DNA of 63,097 nt from Oscillatoria sp. SIO1A7 (GCA_010672965.1 JAAHFN010000020.1:26446-89542), one strand, 5' to 3'; shown: positions 51,101 through 60,164, counted from the stretch's first letter. Notes: generated from the sequence alone by a model not told the origin. Numbers and translations are program-made.

Positions 51101-51946
51101 CTAACCCACCGCCAATTGAGCGTCCGAGACAGGAGCGAAAGATCCAGCAACTTCTGCTGGGGTCGTGTTAATCGCGAAGCCTAATTCTTGACCCGTTGCC
51201 GCAATAACAATAGAGGTGCCCGAGACTTGGCCATCGCCATTGGGATCGAGAATAACTCCCGTCAGTCCGGCAAATCCCGTTGCAATAGTTTCTGGAGTTA
51301 ATTGAGTATTTGCCAGTGAAGCAGCGATTCCTGGCGGGAGGCTAGCTATAATCGTCTCCACCGGAAAACTATTAGTAACATCGCTTAGAGCCACGCTTCT
51401 TTCTTGCAGAACTAGGTTCGCTTCCGTTAGCCCGCCAGTTAAGCCAATAATATCTCCCTGTGCTTGCTGGAAATCTAAAAGAAAATCTCCTGCCGTAGGA
51501 TCGATGGCATCCGTTCTCAGGACAAATAAGTCGGCTTCACTGCCTCCGACCAGCCCATCGACGCCGAAATCGCCAATTAAGATATCATTTCCTGCTTCGC
51601 CCAAAAGAATATCTTGATCCTGACCGCCTCGAACTGTATCGTTGCCGACGCCTCCCACAACATAATCATTTCCTTTGTTGCCATTAACCAGATCGTTGCC
51701 TTCATCTCCGAATACAAAGTCTATATCCCGACCGCCTCTGAGAAAATCATCTCCGGTACTGCCAGTCAAAGAATCGTTGCCTTGGTTGCCATTGACAATA
51801 TCCGCTTCCGAGGAGCCTACTACCGTATCGTTGCCATCGAGCCCTCGCAATCCTTGTGGCAATCCATTGAGCAATCCTGGTGTTATCTGAAAATTGTCAG
51901 CCTCTGAAGTTAGATCGTAAAATCCGTCAGGAGTAGGTCCTGTCAT
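51101..51946 (-). CDS. RTX-type calcium-binding repeat protein
   Basis: The 281-residue acidic protein has about ten RTX nonapeptides between residues 35 and 140 (GLDGNDTVV, GNQGNDSLTGSTGDDFLRGG, GDEGNDLVNGNKGNDYVVGG, GEAGNDILIGDFGVDGLVGG), which fold as a Ca2+-loaded beta roll. A domain after ADLFVLRTDAIDPTAGDFLL resembles the region after RTX in cyanobacterial Ca-binding proteins. RTX proteins are usually exported by type I secretion via a C-terminal signal; no exporter is adjacent. AGGAGAAAACAATA before the ATG at 51946 is a good ribosome site. Confidence 0.85.
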   Translation of the reverse strand: MTGPTPDGFYDLTSEADNFQITPGLLNGLPQGLRGLDGNDTVVGSSEADIVNGNQGNDSLTGSTGDDFLRGGRDIDFVFGDEGNDLVNGNKGNDYVVGGVGNDTVRGGQDQDILLGEAGNDILIGDFGVDGLVGGSEADLFVLRTDAIDPTAGDFLLDFQQAQGDIIGLTGGLTEANLVLQERSVALSDVTNSFPVETIIASLPPGIAASLANTQLTPETIATGFAGLTGVILDPNGDGQVSGTSIVIAATGQELGFAINTTPAEVAGSFAPVSDAQLAVG

Positions 51947-51994
51947 TATTGTTTTCTCCTATTCGAGTTTTTTTTGATTCGCGGAAAGTATCTG

Positions 51995-52131
51995 GGGAGC
52001 ATTCCAATCTTTGTATTGTATGCTGCCGCCTAACGCCTATAGGCGTAAGCCCCGCCTCCGAAAAGCGGCTGGCGCGGCTATACAAAACTTAGCCCGGAGC
52101 GGGCTACCGATCCGGGAAGTGAAATGCTCCC
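51995..52131. repeat. MITE-like element, family A
   Basis: From GGGAGCATTCCAATCTTTG to GGGAAGTGAAATGCTCCC. The flanks AGTATCTG and AGTCTCTG match at seven of eight positions, a decayed target duplication. Confidence 0.78.
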
Positions 52132-52791
52132 AGTCTCTGCCAAGTCTAGGATCGGTTTTGACGCTTAGTTACATAATCTTGGGAGCGATCGCTACTGACA
52201 ATCTCCACCACCAAAATGGGTTTTTCGTCAAAACCCAAAACCCCAGCCCCCGGGCGGTAAGCCTTTATCAAATAAATATAATAAAGGACCGGGTTGGGAA
52301 GCGTAGGGGCGATAGCATCCCTTCGACAATCTCGGGGCTCCTAACGGCAACTCTCATATTGGGATGCTTCGCCCAGACAGGTCACATCAAGAGCGAGAAA
52401 TGCTACATATAGTAGCAGTCATTGGCGATCGGCGGTCGGCGATCTAACCTTTGTGGCCTCCAATATTGTCGCCTCCTATTTGGGATTGCGGGGAGCGATC
52501 GCTCCCCGAGCATTTCAAAGAAAGTACCCTGCCCCCTGACGCCTAATACCATTTCCCCGTAGGACGGGCGTCCCGCCTGTCCGCTTCGGCTGGTACGGAC
52601 AGGCGGGACGCCCGTCCTACGCAGGGCTTGACTTTTTTTGGGGCATTCAAACCGACACGATCTTACAGCCCGGTCGAAAAAATTTTTTTGCCAGTTTTGC
52701 GAAAAAAAGCGCATAACTTTTGAAGCTTTCTCCCAAAGCACACATATATATATGTCTAGCAAGTCAACAGAGGGCACACCCGACACCCGAC
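52132..52791. other. Gene-free region with C, A and D element remnants
   Basis: A degenerate family C element (about 52282-52408, GTAGGGGCGATAGCATCCC to CACATCAAGAGCGAGAAATG), a truncated family A start (GAGCATTTCAAAG, 52508) cut by a family D arm (52548-52664, ending TTCAAACCGACACGATCTTA), and a short AT-rich unique part (52670-52760) with TATATATATA. No gene is supported. Confidence 0.55.
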
Positions 52792-52893
52792 GGGAGCATT
52801 TCACTTTTGTAACGGAGCAGCCCCTTGGGCTTTGTTTGTGTAGCCGCGCCTTTAGGCGTCAGGCGGCAAGCGTGCAAAATTGAAATGCTCCCC
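52792..52893. repeat. MITE-like element, family A
   Basis: From GGGAGCATTTCACTTTTG to AAAATTGAAATGCTCCC. It is nearly a twin of the copy at 12.01 kb. The flanks CACCCGAC and CACCCCAC match at seven of eight positions. Confidence 0.78.
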
Positions 52894-53150
52894 ACCCCAC
52901 ACCCCAAACCTAGGGTGTGGGGTGTGGGGTGTGGGGTGTAGGGAAACTTCATACTATGTCCCGACCGCTTTCAGGAGCCGAAAAGTCCTACGGGAACTCT
53001 GGATTCAGGTTTCAATTGGGAACGCTCCCGGTTGTCACCATTTTTGGTGACAACCGGGAGCGAGTCAACACCCTACCCTAAACCCCACACCCCAAACCCC
53101 ACACCCTAAACCCCACACCCGACACCCCACACCCCACACCCCACACCCTA
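52894..53150. repeat. STRR-flanked structured module (copy 2, inverted) upstream of the Roco gene
   Basis: Heptamers, then GAAACTTCATACTATG, the hairpin TTTCAGGAGCCGAAA, GGTTTCAATTGGGAACG, and a perfect stem of 16 bp per arm (CTCCCGGTTGTCACCA/TGGTGACAACCGGGAG, 53026-53062), then GAGTCAACACCCTACC and a second heptamer array that runs to 6 bp before the Roco start codon. The promoter must lie in or beyond this module. Confidence 0.8.
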
Positions 53151-53156
53151 CGAAAG

Positions 53157-56100
53157 ATGGCAAAGGACGAAGCATACCGAAAAGCAGAAGAGCGCATAGA
53201 GCAGGCGAGACAAGAAGGCGCGACGGAACTCGACCTGAGCAAAATGCGCCTAACCGAGGTGCCCGAGCAGATTGCCTCCCTCACCCAGTTGCAACGGCTA
53301 GACCTATCGGAGAATAGGTTAACTGAGGTCTCCCCTGCCCTTGCCGAGCTTTCCCAATTGCAACAGCTTAATCTCTCGGACAACGAACTTGAGGAAGTAC
53401 CAGAGGAAATCGCCAGTCTAGCTCAGTTGCAAGAACTAGACCTATCAATTAATGAACTAACTCAACTGCCCGCTGCTTTTGCCCGACTTTCCCAGTTGAA
53501 AGTGCTTAAGCTAGGCGGCTTCAAATTTGAGCTAGGGCAGATACGAGCTGGCAACAAACTAAGCGAACTGCCAGAAGCGATCGCCCAACTGACCGGCTTG
53601 CAAAAGCTAGACCTATCGGGCAACCAACTGACTCAACTGCCAGAAGCGATCGCCCAACTGACGGAGTTGCAACAGCTATACCTTTCGGGCAACCAACTAA
53701 CTAAATTACCAGAAGCGATCGCCCAACTCACCGGGTTGGAAGAACTAGACTTATCGCGCAACCAACTAACTGAACTGCCAGAAGCCCTCGCCCAACTCAC
53801 GGGATTGCAACAGCTTAAGCTATGGGACAACCAACTAACTGAACTGCCAGAAGCCCTCGCCCAACTGACGGGCTTGCAACAGCTAGACCTATCGGAAAAC
53901 CGACTAACTCAACTGCCAGAAGCGATCGCCCAACTGACGGAATTGCAACAGCTAGACCTGTCGGGCAACAAACTAACTCAACTGCCAGAAGCCCTCGCCC
54001 AACTGACCGGCTTGCAAGAGCTTAAGCTATCGCACAACCGACTAACTCAACTGCCAGAAGAGATCGCCCAACTGACTGGCTTGCAACAGCTAGATCTAGA
54101 GGGCAACAAACTAACTGAACTGCCAGAAGCCCTCGGCCAACTGACGGAGTTGCAAGTGCTTAACCTATCGGGTAACCGACTAAATAAACTGCCAGAAGCT
54201 CTCGCCCAACTGACCGGATTGCAAGAGTTTTACCTATCGGAAAACCAACTAACTGAAGTGCCAGAAGCGATCGCCCAACTGACTGGCTTGCAACAGCTAA
54301 ACCTATCGGGCAACCAACTAACTGAAGTACCAGAAGCGATCGCCCAACTGACGGAGTTGCAAGTGCTTGACCTATCGGGCAACCGACTAAATAAACTGCC
54401 AGAAGCGATCGCCCAACTGACGGAATTGCAACAGCTAGACCTATCGGGCAACCAACTAAGTGAACTGCCAGAAGCGATATCCCAACTGACCGGCTTGCGA
54501 CAGCTAAACCTATCGGGCAACCAACTAACTCAACTGCCAGAAGCGATCGGCCAACTGACGGGATTGCAACAGCTTAACCTATCGCGCAACCAACTGACTC
54601 AACTGCCAGAAGCGATCGGCCAACTGACGGGATTGCAACAGCTAGACCTATGGGGCAACCAACTGACTCAACTGCCAGAAGCGATCGCCCAACTGACGGG
54701 ATTACAACAGCTTAACCTATGGGACAACCAACTAACTGAAGTGCCAGAAGCGCTAGCCCAACTGACGGGGTTGCAAAAACTATACTTTTCGGACAACCAA
54801 CTGACTCAACTGCCAGAAGCGATATCCCAACTGACAGGGTTGCAACAGCTAAACCTATCGCGCAACCAACTAACTCAACTGCCAGAAGCGATCGCCCAAC
54901 TGACGGAGTTGCAACAGCTTAACCTATCGCGCAACCGACTAACTCAACTGCCAGAAGCGATCGCCCAACTCACCGGCTTGCAAGTGCTTTACCTATCGGG
55001 CAACCAACTAACTGAAGTACCAGAAGCGATCGCCCAACTGACCGGCTTGCAACAGCTTTACCTATCGGGCAACCAATTAACTGAAGTACCAGAAGCGATC
55101 GCCCAACTCACCGGCTTGCAAGAGCTTTACCTATCGGGCAACCAACTAACTCAACTGCCAGCAGGGTTGGGGCGGCTTGCCAATTTATTGATGCTAGACC
55201 TCGACGAAAATCCCCTCAATCCCATCTTGGAAGCAGCCGACGAGCAGGGGAGTGAAGTAGTTTTAGAATATTTGCGAGCCAAAGCCGAGGGTGCGGTCAA
55301 GCTCTATGAAGCCAAGCTCATCTTGGTCGGCGAGGGGGCGACGGGCAAGAGTTCTCTGCTGGCAGCCCTGCGAGGGGATGAATGGGTCGAGGATAGAGAA
55401 ACCACCCACGGCGTCGAGATTAAGCCGGTTGAAGTTATCAGTCCCGACGGCGATACTAAAATTGTCTTAAACGGCTGGGACTTTGGCGGTCAGGACGTTT
55501 ATCGCCCGACGCATCAATTATTTTTCAGCGCTCCGGCGGTCTATCTGGCGGTTTGGAAACCGAGGGAAGGACTGCAGCAGAATTTGGTAGAAGAATGGCT
55601 GACCCTAGTCAAGCACCGGGCTCCGGAAGCCAAAGTATTAGTGGTGGCGACTCACGGCGGCCCGGGGGCGCGGCAGCCGAACGTCGATCGCTATTATCTT
55701 CAGGAGCGGTTTGGCAGGGATATGGTTCTGGATTTTTTCCATATCGACAGCAAGCCCAACCCCGACAAACCCGTCGGCATCGAAGAACTGAAAAAAGCCA
55801 TAGCTGAAGTTGCCGCCGACCTGCCGGAAATGGGGCGCGAAGTTCCCGCCAAATGGCAGCAGGCTCGGCAGGCTTTGCAAGAAACGGGGAAAGCTTATGT
55901 TTCTTACCAAGATGCGATTGACCTCTGCGGCGAGCAGGGCTTGGCAGAATGGCAAGCAAAAATATTCCTGAAAATCTCCCACGTTCTCGGCCATTTAATC
56001 CATTACGACTACGACGAGACTCTGGGGGATTACATAATTCTCAAACCGGACTGGCTGGCCAAGGCGATTAGCTTCGTTCTCGACGATAAGGAAACTCGCG

Positions 56101-57560
56101 ACAAAAACGGCCTGGTTACCTTCGATCGCTTGAGCTACTTGTGGAACGACCGGAACCGAAACCCGGAAGACCGTTATCCCCAAGACCTGCATCCAATCTT
56201 TCGGCGGTTGATGGAGCGTTTCGACCTTTCCTATGAGGTAGTTTTCGATCGGGGCAGCAGAGAACCGAGCGAAACAATTTTAATCGGCCAGCTCGTTCCC
56301 GACCAGCGCCGAACCCTGCCCGACACGCCGGAAAAGGGGGACGAACAGCAGATACGAGTCTGCCAAATAGTTGACGATAAAGACCGGCCTGCCAACGCGG
56401 AGGGAATTTTTTATCGACTTATCGTCCGCCTGCACAAATATTCCCTGGGCAAAGAAGACCATAACAAAAGCATCCATTGGCAGCGGGGCTTGATGTTGGA
56501 CTACGGCTACAACGGTCGAGCCCTCCTGGAGCATATCGGCACGGACGTGCGCGTTACCGTGCGAGCTGCCTATCCCGACTATTTCCTCTCCATACTGACA
56601 GAAGAAGTTAAATGGCTCGTCGAGAACTTCTGGGAAGGATTGACCTGCAAGATAATGGTGCCCTGCATCCATCCCTGCGGCAAAGACAAAGCGGGCACGG
56701 GACTCTTTGAGCTAAAAAAATTAATCGAAAGCAAGCGCAAAGGGCGTAACGAATTTCCCTGCAATGTTTCTGACTGCGACGAATGGCAAGACATCGACAA
56801 ACTGCTGGACAAGACTGCGGTTTCTGCTACGGAAGAAGCAAGCGAGCAAATTAAAGCTTTACGGCAGGAACTTACCGAGCATTTTGAGGAAACAAGGGAG
56901 CGCGACTTCAAGCAACTGCAAATTATAACTAAGGGGCAAAAGGCGATCGCCAGCAAGATTGAAAAGCAATTTGAATCCCTAATGCAAACTTTGGTTGACG
57001 AAGCCAATGAAGGTCCGCGCCTGTTTAGTTTTCAGCCCCTAGAACCGGGATTTTTCGATAGCCCCAAATGGATTAAAGTCAAATTTCGATTAACTCTCTG
57101 GTGCGAGCATTCTCGTCTGCCCCTGCCAGCTCTGAACCCGGAAGGCGATCGGCGAGGAGTTTACGAGCTAGACTTGCCCCGGGAGTGGCTTGTCAAAACT
57201 GCCCCTTATCTAAAATTCCTGACCGGCACCTTGGGCATGGTATTGCCCATTGTCGCTTCCGGCGGCAAGCTAGTTCTCGACGAAGCCATCTATAAAGAAT
57301 ACGACAAAGAACTAGAAACGGCTCAAGAGTTTCTCGACTTGGCCTCCCAAGGCAGCGAAGCCCTACAGACCATGACCCAGGAGGAAGCTCCTAGCTGGCA
57401 AGGAACCCAGGCTATCCGAGCTGAGGGTGCTACCTTGCGAGAGCTTCATGCCCTTCTTAAGGAAAAAGACCCTAAATCCCGATTCGGCGGCCTGGTTAAA
57501 GTTCAGAACAAACGCCAGGAGTTTCTCTGGGTACACGAACAATTTGTGGGCAAATATTAA
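53157..57560 (+). CDS. Roco family GTPase: LRR-Roc-COR protein
   Basis: The 1467-residue protein has a cap (1-34), 28 leucine-rich repeats (about 35-689), a Roc GTPase (about 715-900), a COR domain (about 915-1170) and a C-terminal region. LRRs 5-27 are almost identical 23-residue units (LPEAIAQLTGLQQLDLSGNQ). The Roc P-loop is GEGATGKS (725-732), switch II DFGGQDVYR, and the base-specificity loop VVATHGGPG lacks the usual Asp. COR starts near YVSYQDAIDLCGEQ. Cysteines in CIHPCGKDKAG and FPCNVSDCDEW could form a zinc site. Roco proteins dimerise through COR and cycle GTP; bacterial partners are mostly unknown. No kinase domain is evident. Confidence 0.92.
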   Translation: MAKDEAYRKAEERIEQARQEGATELDLSKMRLTEVPEQIASLTQLQRLDLSENRLTEVSPALAELSQLQQLNLSDNELEEVPEEIASLAQLQELDLSINELTQLPAAFARLSQLKVLKLGGFKFELGQIRAGNKLSELPEAIAQLTGLQKLDLSGNQLTQLPEAIAQLTELQQLYLSGNQLTKLPEAIAQLTGLEELDLSRNQLTELPEALAQLTGLQQLKLWDNQLTELPEALAQLTGLQQLDLSENRLTQLPEAIAQLTELQQLDLSGNKLTQLPEALAQLTGLQELKLSHNRLTQLPEEIAQLTGLQQLDLEGNKLTELPEALGQLTELQVLNLSGNRLNKLPEALAQLTGLQEFYLSENQLTEVPEAIAQLTGLQQLNLSGNQLTEVPEAIAQLTELQVLDLSGNRLNKLPEAIAQLTELQQLDLSGNQLSELPEAISQLTGLRQLNLSGNQLTQLPEAIGQLTGLQQLNLSRNQLTQLPEAIGQLTGLQQLDLWGNQLTQLPEAIAQLTGLQQLNLWDNQLTEVPEALAQLTGLQKLYFSDNQLTQLPEAISQLTGLQQLNLSRNQLTQLPEAIAQLTELQQLNLSRNRLTQLPEAIAQLTGLQVLYLSGNQLTEVPEAIAQLTGLQQLYLSGNQLTEVPEAIAQLTGLQELYLSGNQLTQLPAGLGRLANLLMLDLDENPLNPILEAADEQGSEVVLEYLRAKAEGAVKLYEAKLILVGEGATGKSSLLAALRGDEWVEDRETTHGVEIKPVEVISPDGDTKIVLNGWDFGGQDVYRPTHQLFFSAPAVYLAVWKPREGLQQNLVEEWLTLVKHRAPEAKVLVVATHGGPGARQPNVDRYYLQERFGRDMVLDFFHIDSKPNPDKPVGIEELKKAIAEVAADLPEMGREVPAKWQQARQALQETGKAYVSYQDAIDLCGEQGLAEWQAKIFLKISHVLGHLIHYDYDETLGDYIILKPDWLAKAISFVLDDKETRDKNGLVTFDRLSYLWNDRNRNPEDRYPQDLHPIFRRLMERFDLSYEVVFDRGSREPSETILIGQLVPDQRRTLPDTPEKGDEQQIRVCQIVDDKDRPANAEGIFYRLIVRLHKYSLGKEDHNKSIHWQRGLMLDYGYNGRALLEHIGTDVRVTVRAAYPDYFLSILTEEVKWLVENFWEGLTCKIMVPCIHPCGKDKAGTGLFELKKLIESKRKGRNEFPCNVSDCDEWQDIDKLLDKTAVSATEEASEQIKALRQELTEHFEETRERDFKQLQIITKGQKAIASKIEKQFESLMQTLVDEANEGPRLFSFQPLEPGFFDSPKWIKVKFRLTLWCEHSRLPLPALNPEGDRRGVYELDLPREWLVKTAPYLKFLTGTLGMVLPIVASGGKLVLDEAIYKEYDKELETAQEFLDLASQGSEALQTMTQEEAPSWQGTQAIRAEGATLRELHALLKEKDPKSRFGGLVKVQNKRQEFLWVHEQFVGKY

Positions 57561-57708
57561 TATCAAATCCGGTTAAACAGTCACAGTTTGTAGGGGTTCC
57601 CCGTGCCCGCCCCCGGCCGCCCCCGGCCGCCCCGGTCGGTCTGGGGCGGGCATTGGCTCCACCGCCCCTACGGGATTTATTTATGGGCAATTAACCGGAT
57701 TTGATATA
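57560..57708. repeat. MITE-like element, family D, starting at the Roco stop codon
   Basis: From TATCAAATCCGGTTAAACAG to CAATTAACCGGATTTGATA. The left end is directly adjacent to the TAA of the Roco gene. The interior has a GC-rich block (CCCCGGCCGCCCCGG). Confidence 0.78.
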
Positions 57709-57823
57709 AGGAGCGGTCAGCGTTCAGCTTTCAGCAGTCAGCCCTATGCCCTCCTTGGGCAGGCTATGCCAACGCCCCTACAATGAGGGAAGTCGTAAGT
57801 GTCTCATACTTAATGGAAATGAC

Positions 57824-57963
57824 TATAGCGGTTCTCAAATTAATGTGAGATACCTGGGGCGAAGCATCCCAATACGATAACTCTCGTATCTATTGCCCAG
57901 ACCGTCAAGGGATGCTGTCGCCCCTACCAGATCGTTTATTACACTTATTTGAGAAATGCTATA
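57824..57963. repeat. MITE-like element, family C
   Basis: From TATAGCGGTTCTCAAATTAATG to CTTATTTGAGAAATGCTATA. It lies in the gene-free gap between the Roco gene and the vapBC-type pair. A family B element (about 58068-58160, GGACTTACACAAAT to ATGCGTAAGTCC) follows 100 bp later. Confidence 0.75.
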
Positions 57964-58192
57964 TAACCGTTGCGATCGCAACAAGACTGCCCAACTCTAA
58001 AGCGAAATCTGGAAAAAGGCTTTAGCTTGCAGTCGCGGGTATAAAAGTAAGTTTTTCAGGATTTCGGGACTTACACAAATTGTAGAGATGTATCCTAAAT
58101 GTAGGGGCGATTTCGCGCGAAATCGCCCCTACCGTATATAGCGTTAATGCGTAAGTCCAGGATTTGCTCTATTAGACAAGAGTGCATAAATC

Positions 58193-58235
58193 CAAAAAGC
58201 CCCCCCTTTCACTCGCGGGATTGGGGGGCTTTTTC
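58193..58235. terminator. Bidirectional terminator-like hairpin
   Basis: AAAAAGCCCCCC and GGGGGGCTTTTT face each other across a 19-bp loop. T runs follow the stem on both strands. It lies 120 bp before the antitoxin gene and would insulate the pair from upstream transcription. Confidence 0.65.
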
Positions 58236-58355
58236 GCGAATTGTGCAACAAGTCTATTATAAATGCAATAGGCGCTACTATGCTACGATCGCCACAGATA
58301 GCACAAAATTTTACGGATGCCTCTGCGGCGATCGCAGAACGGGCAAACATGAAAT

Positions 58356-58766
58356 ATGACCAGACAAATTCTAATAAACGTGCCAGAGAACTTGCTGGCT
58401 GAAAATACTGACGAAACTTTAGGGAGGGAACTCTGCCTTTTAGCAGCAGTAAAGCTATGCGAACTGGGCCGCATTTCCTCTGACAAAGCAGCCGAACTTG
58501 CTGGCATATCGCCAGGGGAGTTCCTGTTGGCTCTGGAAGATTATAAAGTCTTTCCATTAGCAGCCGAATTAGTTTATTCAGCGGTGGAACCCGAAATTTT
58601 TCAGGAATTCCTCGCTTGGCGCGAACAACGGCTAAAGTCGTCCCTTGCCGATTCTTTTGCCGAGTTGCGCCAGATCTGTGCAGAAGAAAACTACACCATT
58701 GAAGTTCCCCCGCGCTATGACCGACCCAACGCCTTTATCGATGTCCTCGATGAACTTTCTTTGTGA
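58356..58766 (+). CDS. UPF0175-like antitoxin of a PIN toxin
   Basis: The 136-residue protein has an N-terminal UPF0175-like part (RQILINVPENLL, LGRELCLLAAVKLCELGRIS then SDKAAELAGISPGEFLLAL) and an extension of about 60 residues ending NAFIDVLDELSL that may be the toxin-binding arm. Its 3' end overlaps the PIN toxin gene by 26 bp, so the pair is translationally coupled. The DNA-binding part probably represses its own operon. Confidence 0.82.
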   Translation: MTRQILINVPENLLAENTDETLGRELCLLAAVKLCELGRISSDKAAELAGISPGEFLLALEDYKVFPLAAELVYSAVEPEIFQEFLAWREQRLKSSLADSFAELRQICAEENYTIEVPPRYDRPNAFIDVLDELSL

Positions 58767-59145
58767 CACCAATATTGTTAGCGAGCTGGCGCGACTCAAA
58801 CCCAATCCAGGAGTAGTAGAATGGTTTGCTGGGGTTTCGTCGGTTGCCCTGAGCGCGGTGACAGTTGAGGAGATATTTTATGGTCTAGCCTCAAAACCTA
58901 AACCCGCAGTCCAAAGCTGGTTTGAGCAATTTCTTGACTCCCGGTGCCGCGTTTTACCAATTACGGCTCAAATCGCCAAGCGTTCCGGGCAAATGAGAGG
59001 TAAACTGAGATCTCAGGGAAGACCCAGAACGCAACCCGACATGATGATAGCTGCTACGGCCGAAATCTACAACCTAACTTTAGTAACGCGCAATACCCGC
59101 GATTTTGAAGGTTGTGGCATCTCGCTCCTAAATCCTTTCACCTGA
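58741..59145 (+). CDS. vapC: VapC-type PIN domain ribonuclease toxin
   Basis: The 134-residue toxin from the ATG at 58741 (an ATG at 58750 gives MNFLCDTN) carries the four acidic PIN residues: Asp in CDTNIVSEL, Glu in VEEIFYGL, Asp in TQPDMMIAATA and Asp in RNTRDFEG. It resembles the FitB-like VapC group that cuts tRNA or other structured RNA; the target is unknown. No frameshift is seen, so this is the one apparently complete TA pair in the window. Confidence 0.88.
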   Translation: MSSMNFLCDTNIVSELARLKPNPGVVEWFAGVSSVALSAVTVEEIFYGLASKPKPAVQSWFEQFLDSRCRVLPITAQIAKRSGQMRGKLRSQGRPRTQPDMMIAATAEIYNLTLVTRNTRDFEGCGISLLNPFT

Positions 59146-59355
59146 TAGCGTTGTTGTTTTTACAAATATCCAACCGATTCGGTTCCAAGCCAAAGCCTAC
59201 AGAGTTGGACAGATTCGTGAAGTTATAGCAATACGCATCAAGTTTAGGAAGGACAATTAAAAATTGCCAATAGGGGCGTAGGCGGAGCCTACGCCCCTAT
59301 TGTTGACCGCTGACTGCTGACCGCTATATTCTCAAGTACCATCTAGGAGGTAAAG
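59146..59355. other. Spacer with GCGTAGGC palindrome
   Basis: A palindrome AGGGGCGTAGGCGGAGCCTACGCCCCT, GCTGACTGCTGACC repeats, and finally TCTAGGAGGTAAAG, a strong ribosome site for the next gene. No HicA-like gene is present in it. Confidence 0.5.
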
Positions 59356-59568
59356 ATGACGCTGCGCTATGAAATTGTCCTGTATTGGAGCGAACCAGAT
59401 GGGGCATTTATTGCCGAAGTCCCAGAATTACCGGGCTGCGCTGCCGATGGTGCGACATATCAAGAAGCAATTCAAAATGTAGAAACTATTATGGAAGAGT
59501 GGATAGAGACGGCTCGGGAATTAGGCCGTCCAATTCCCGAACCGAAAGGGCGCTTGATGTTTGCTTAA
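59356..59568 (+). CDS. hicB: HicB-type antitoxin, orphan
   Basis: The 70-residue protein starts MTLRYEIVLYWSEPDGAFIA and continues EVPELPGCAADGATYQEAIQ, the degraded RNase H fold of HicB, and ends ARELGRPIPEPKG. AGGAGGTAAAG precedes the ATG, the best ribosome site in the window. HicB normally neutralises the HicA mRNA interferase. No HicA reading frame (about 60 residues with a conserved His) is found within 300 bp on either side, so it is an orphan or acts alone. Confidence 0.85.
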   Translation: MTLRYEIVLYWSEPDGAFIAEVPELPGCAADGATYQEAIQNVETIMEEWIETARELGRPIPEPKGRLMFA

Positions 59569-59739
59569 TTGAGTGAACGCGATCGCAAGGCAATCGGCAG
59601 TCGCCAACCATTACCAAAAGTGCGATCGGTGACTCTTAACCCCGGCGGGGTTTGGCGGCGCTTGAATTCGGCGCGGGCGAGCAGCTTCATAACTCGCTCG
59701 CGTAATCTCGCACCCCCAAAACTAGCGCCACAAATATGC

Positions 59740-59790
59740 TCCCGTAAGACAGGCGTCCTGCCTGTCTTACGGGAGCATATTATCAGTCAA
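59740..59790. repeat. Perfect 21-bp inverted repeat
   Basis: ATATGCTCCCGTAAGACAGG and its complement face each other across five bases. The outer ATATGCTCCC recalls family A ends, the inner part family D centres. The surrounding 59569-59894 has no supported gene. Confidence 0.65.
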
Positions 59791-59894
59791 AGAAAAACCT
59801 TGGTAAAAAAATCTCTTTTACATTCAAATAAAGCCTTGGGGACAAGGGAGATGCCTGTCCCAACAGAGCCTAGGGCGATATGAGCGTATTGATT

Positions 59895-60158
59895 TCAATT
59901 AATCCTTCCACCGCTCTGTTGCATTGCAGAGAGAGTCAGGGGGCAATCCTGCAGAATGCGATCGCTTCGTCTTTCGGTGTTTTTGTACATACGGCCTAGG
60001 AAGAAAACCTCTAGGCGCGTAAAAGACCGTTTGCGATCGCGCGGATCTATGTAGGTATTAATCTTAAGGTCATCTAAGGACCCTCGGTATTCGCTCATCA
60101 TGTAATCCCAGTTTTTGGTTAGGTAGGGGCTGGCTTTTGGCCTTGCTTTTTGTTTCAT
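59895..60158 (-). CDS. Small basic hypothetical protein with its own promoter
   Basis: The 87-residue protein is rich in Lys, Arg and Tyr (KQKARPKASPYLTKNWDYMM, then SEYRGSLDDLKINTYIDPRD). It has no TM helix and no motif I can name. A near-consensus promoter lies so close that the transcript would start about at the ATG (leaderless). The strong, isolated promoter and convincing codon pattern support a real gene. It could be a small DNA- or RNA-binding protein, but that is only from charge. Confidence 0.6.
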   Translation of the reverse strand: MKQKARPKASPYLTKNWDYMMSEYRGSLDDLKINTYIDPRDRKRSFTRLEVFFLGRMYKNTERRSDRILQDCPLTLSAMQQSGGRIN

Positions 60159-60164
60159 ATTTTT

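Noticed and set aside
50522..51184. A 220-residue forward frame and a 143-residue reverse frame
   Set aside because: Both follow the 108-bp tandem unit, whose length is a multiple of three, and run into the antisense of the RTX gene.
53633..54520. Minus-strand frames rich in Ser/Cys/Trp across the LRR array
   Set aside because: They are antisense shadows of the 69-bp LRR units.
58140..58557. 137-residue minus-strand frame overlapping the antitoxin gene
   Set aside because: It is antisense to a recognisable UPF0175 protein and crosses a terminator hairpin.
59569..59883. 104-residue forward frame after hicB, considered as a HicA toxin
   Set aside because: It has no HicA signature, is too long, crosses a perfect 21-bp palindrome and has no ribosome site.
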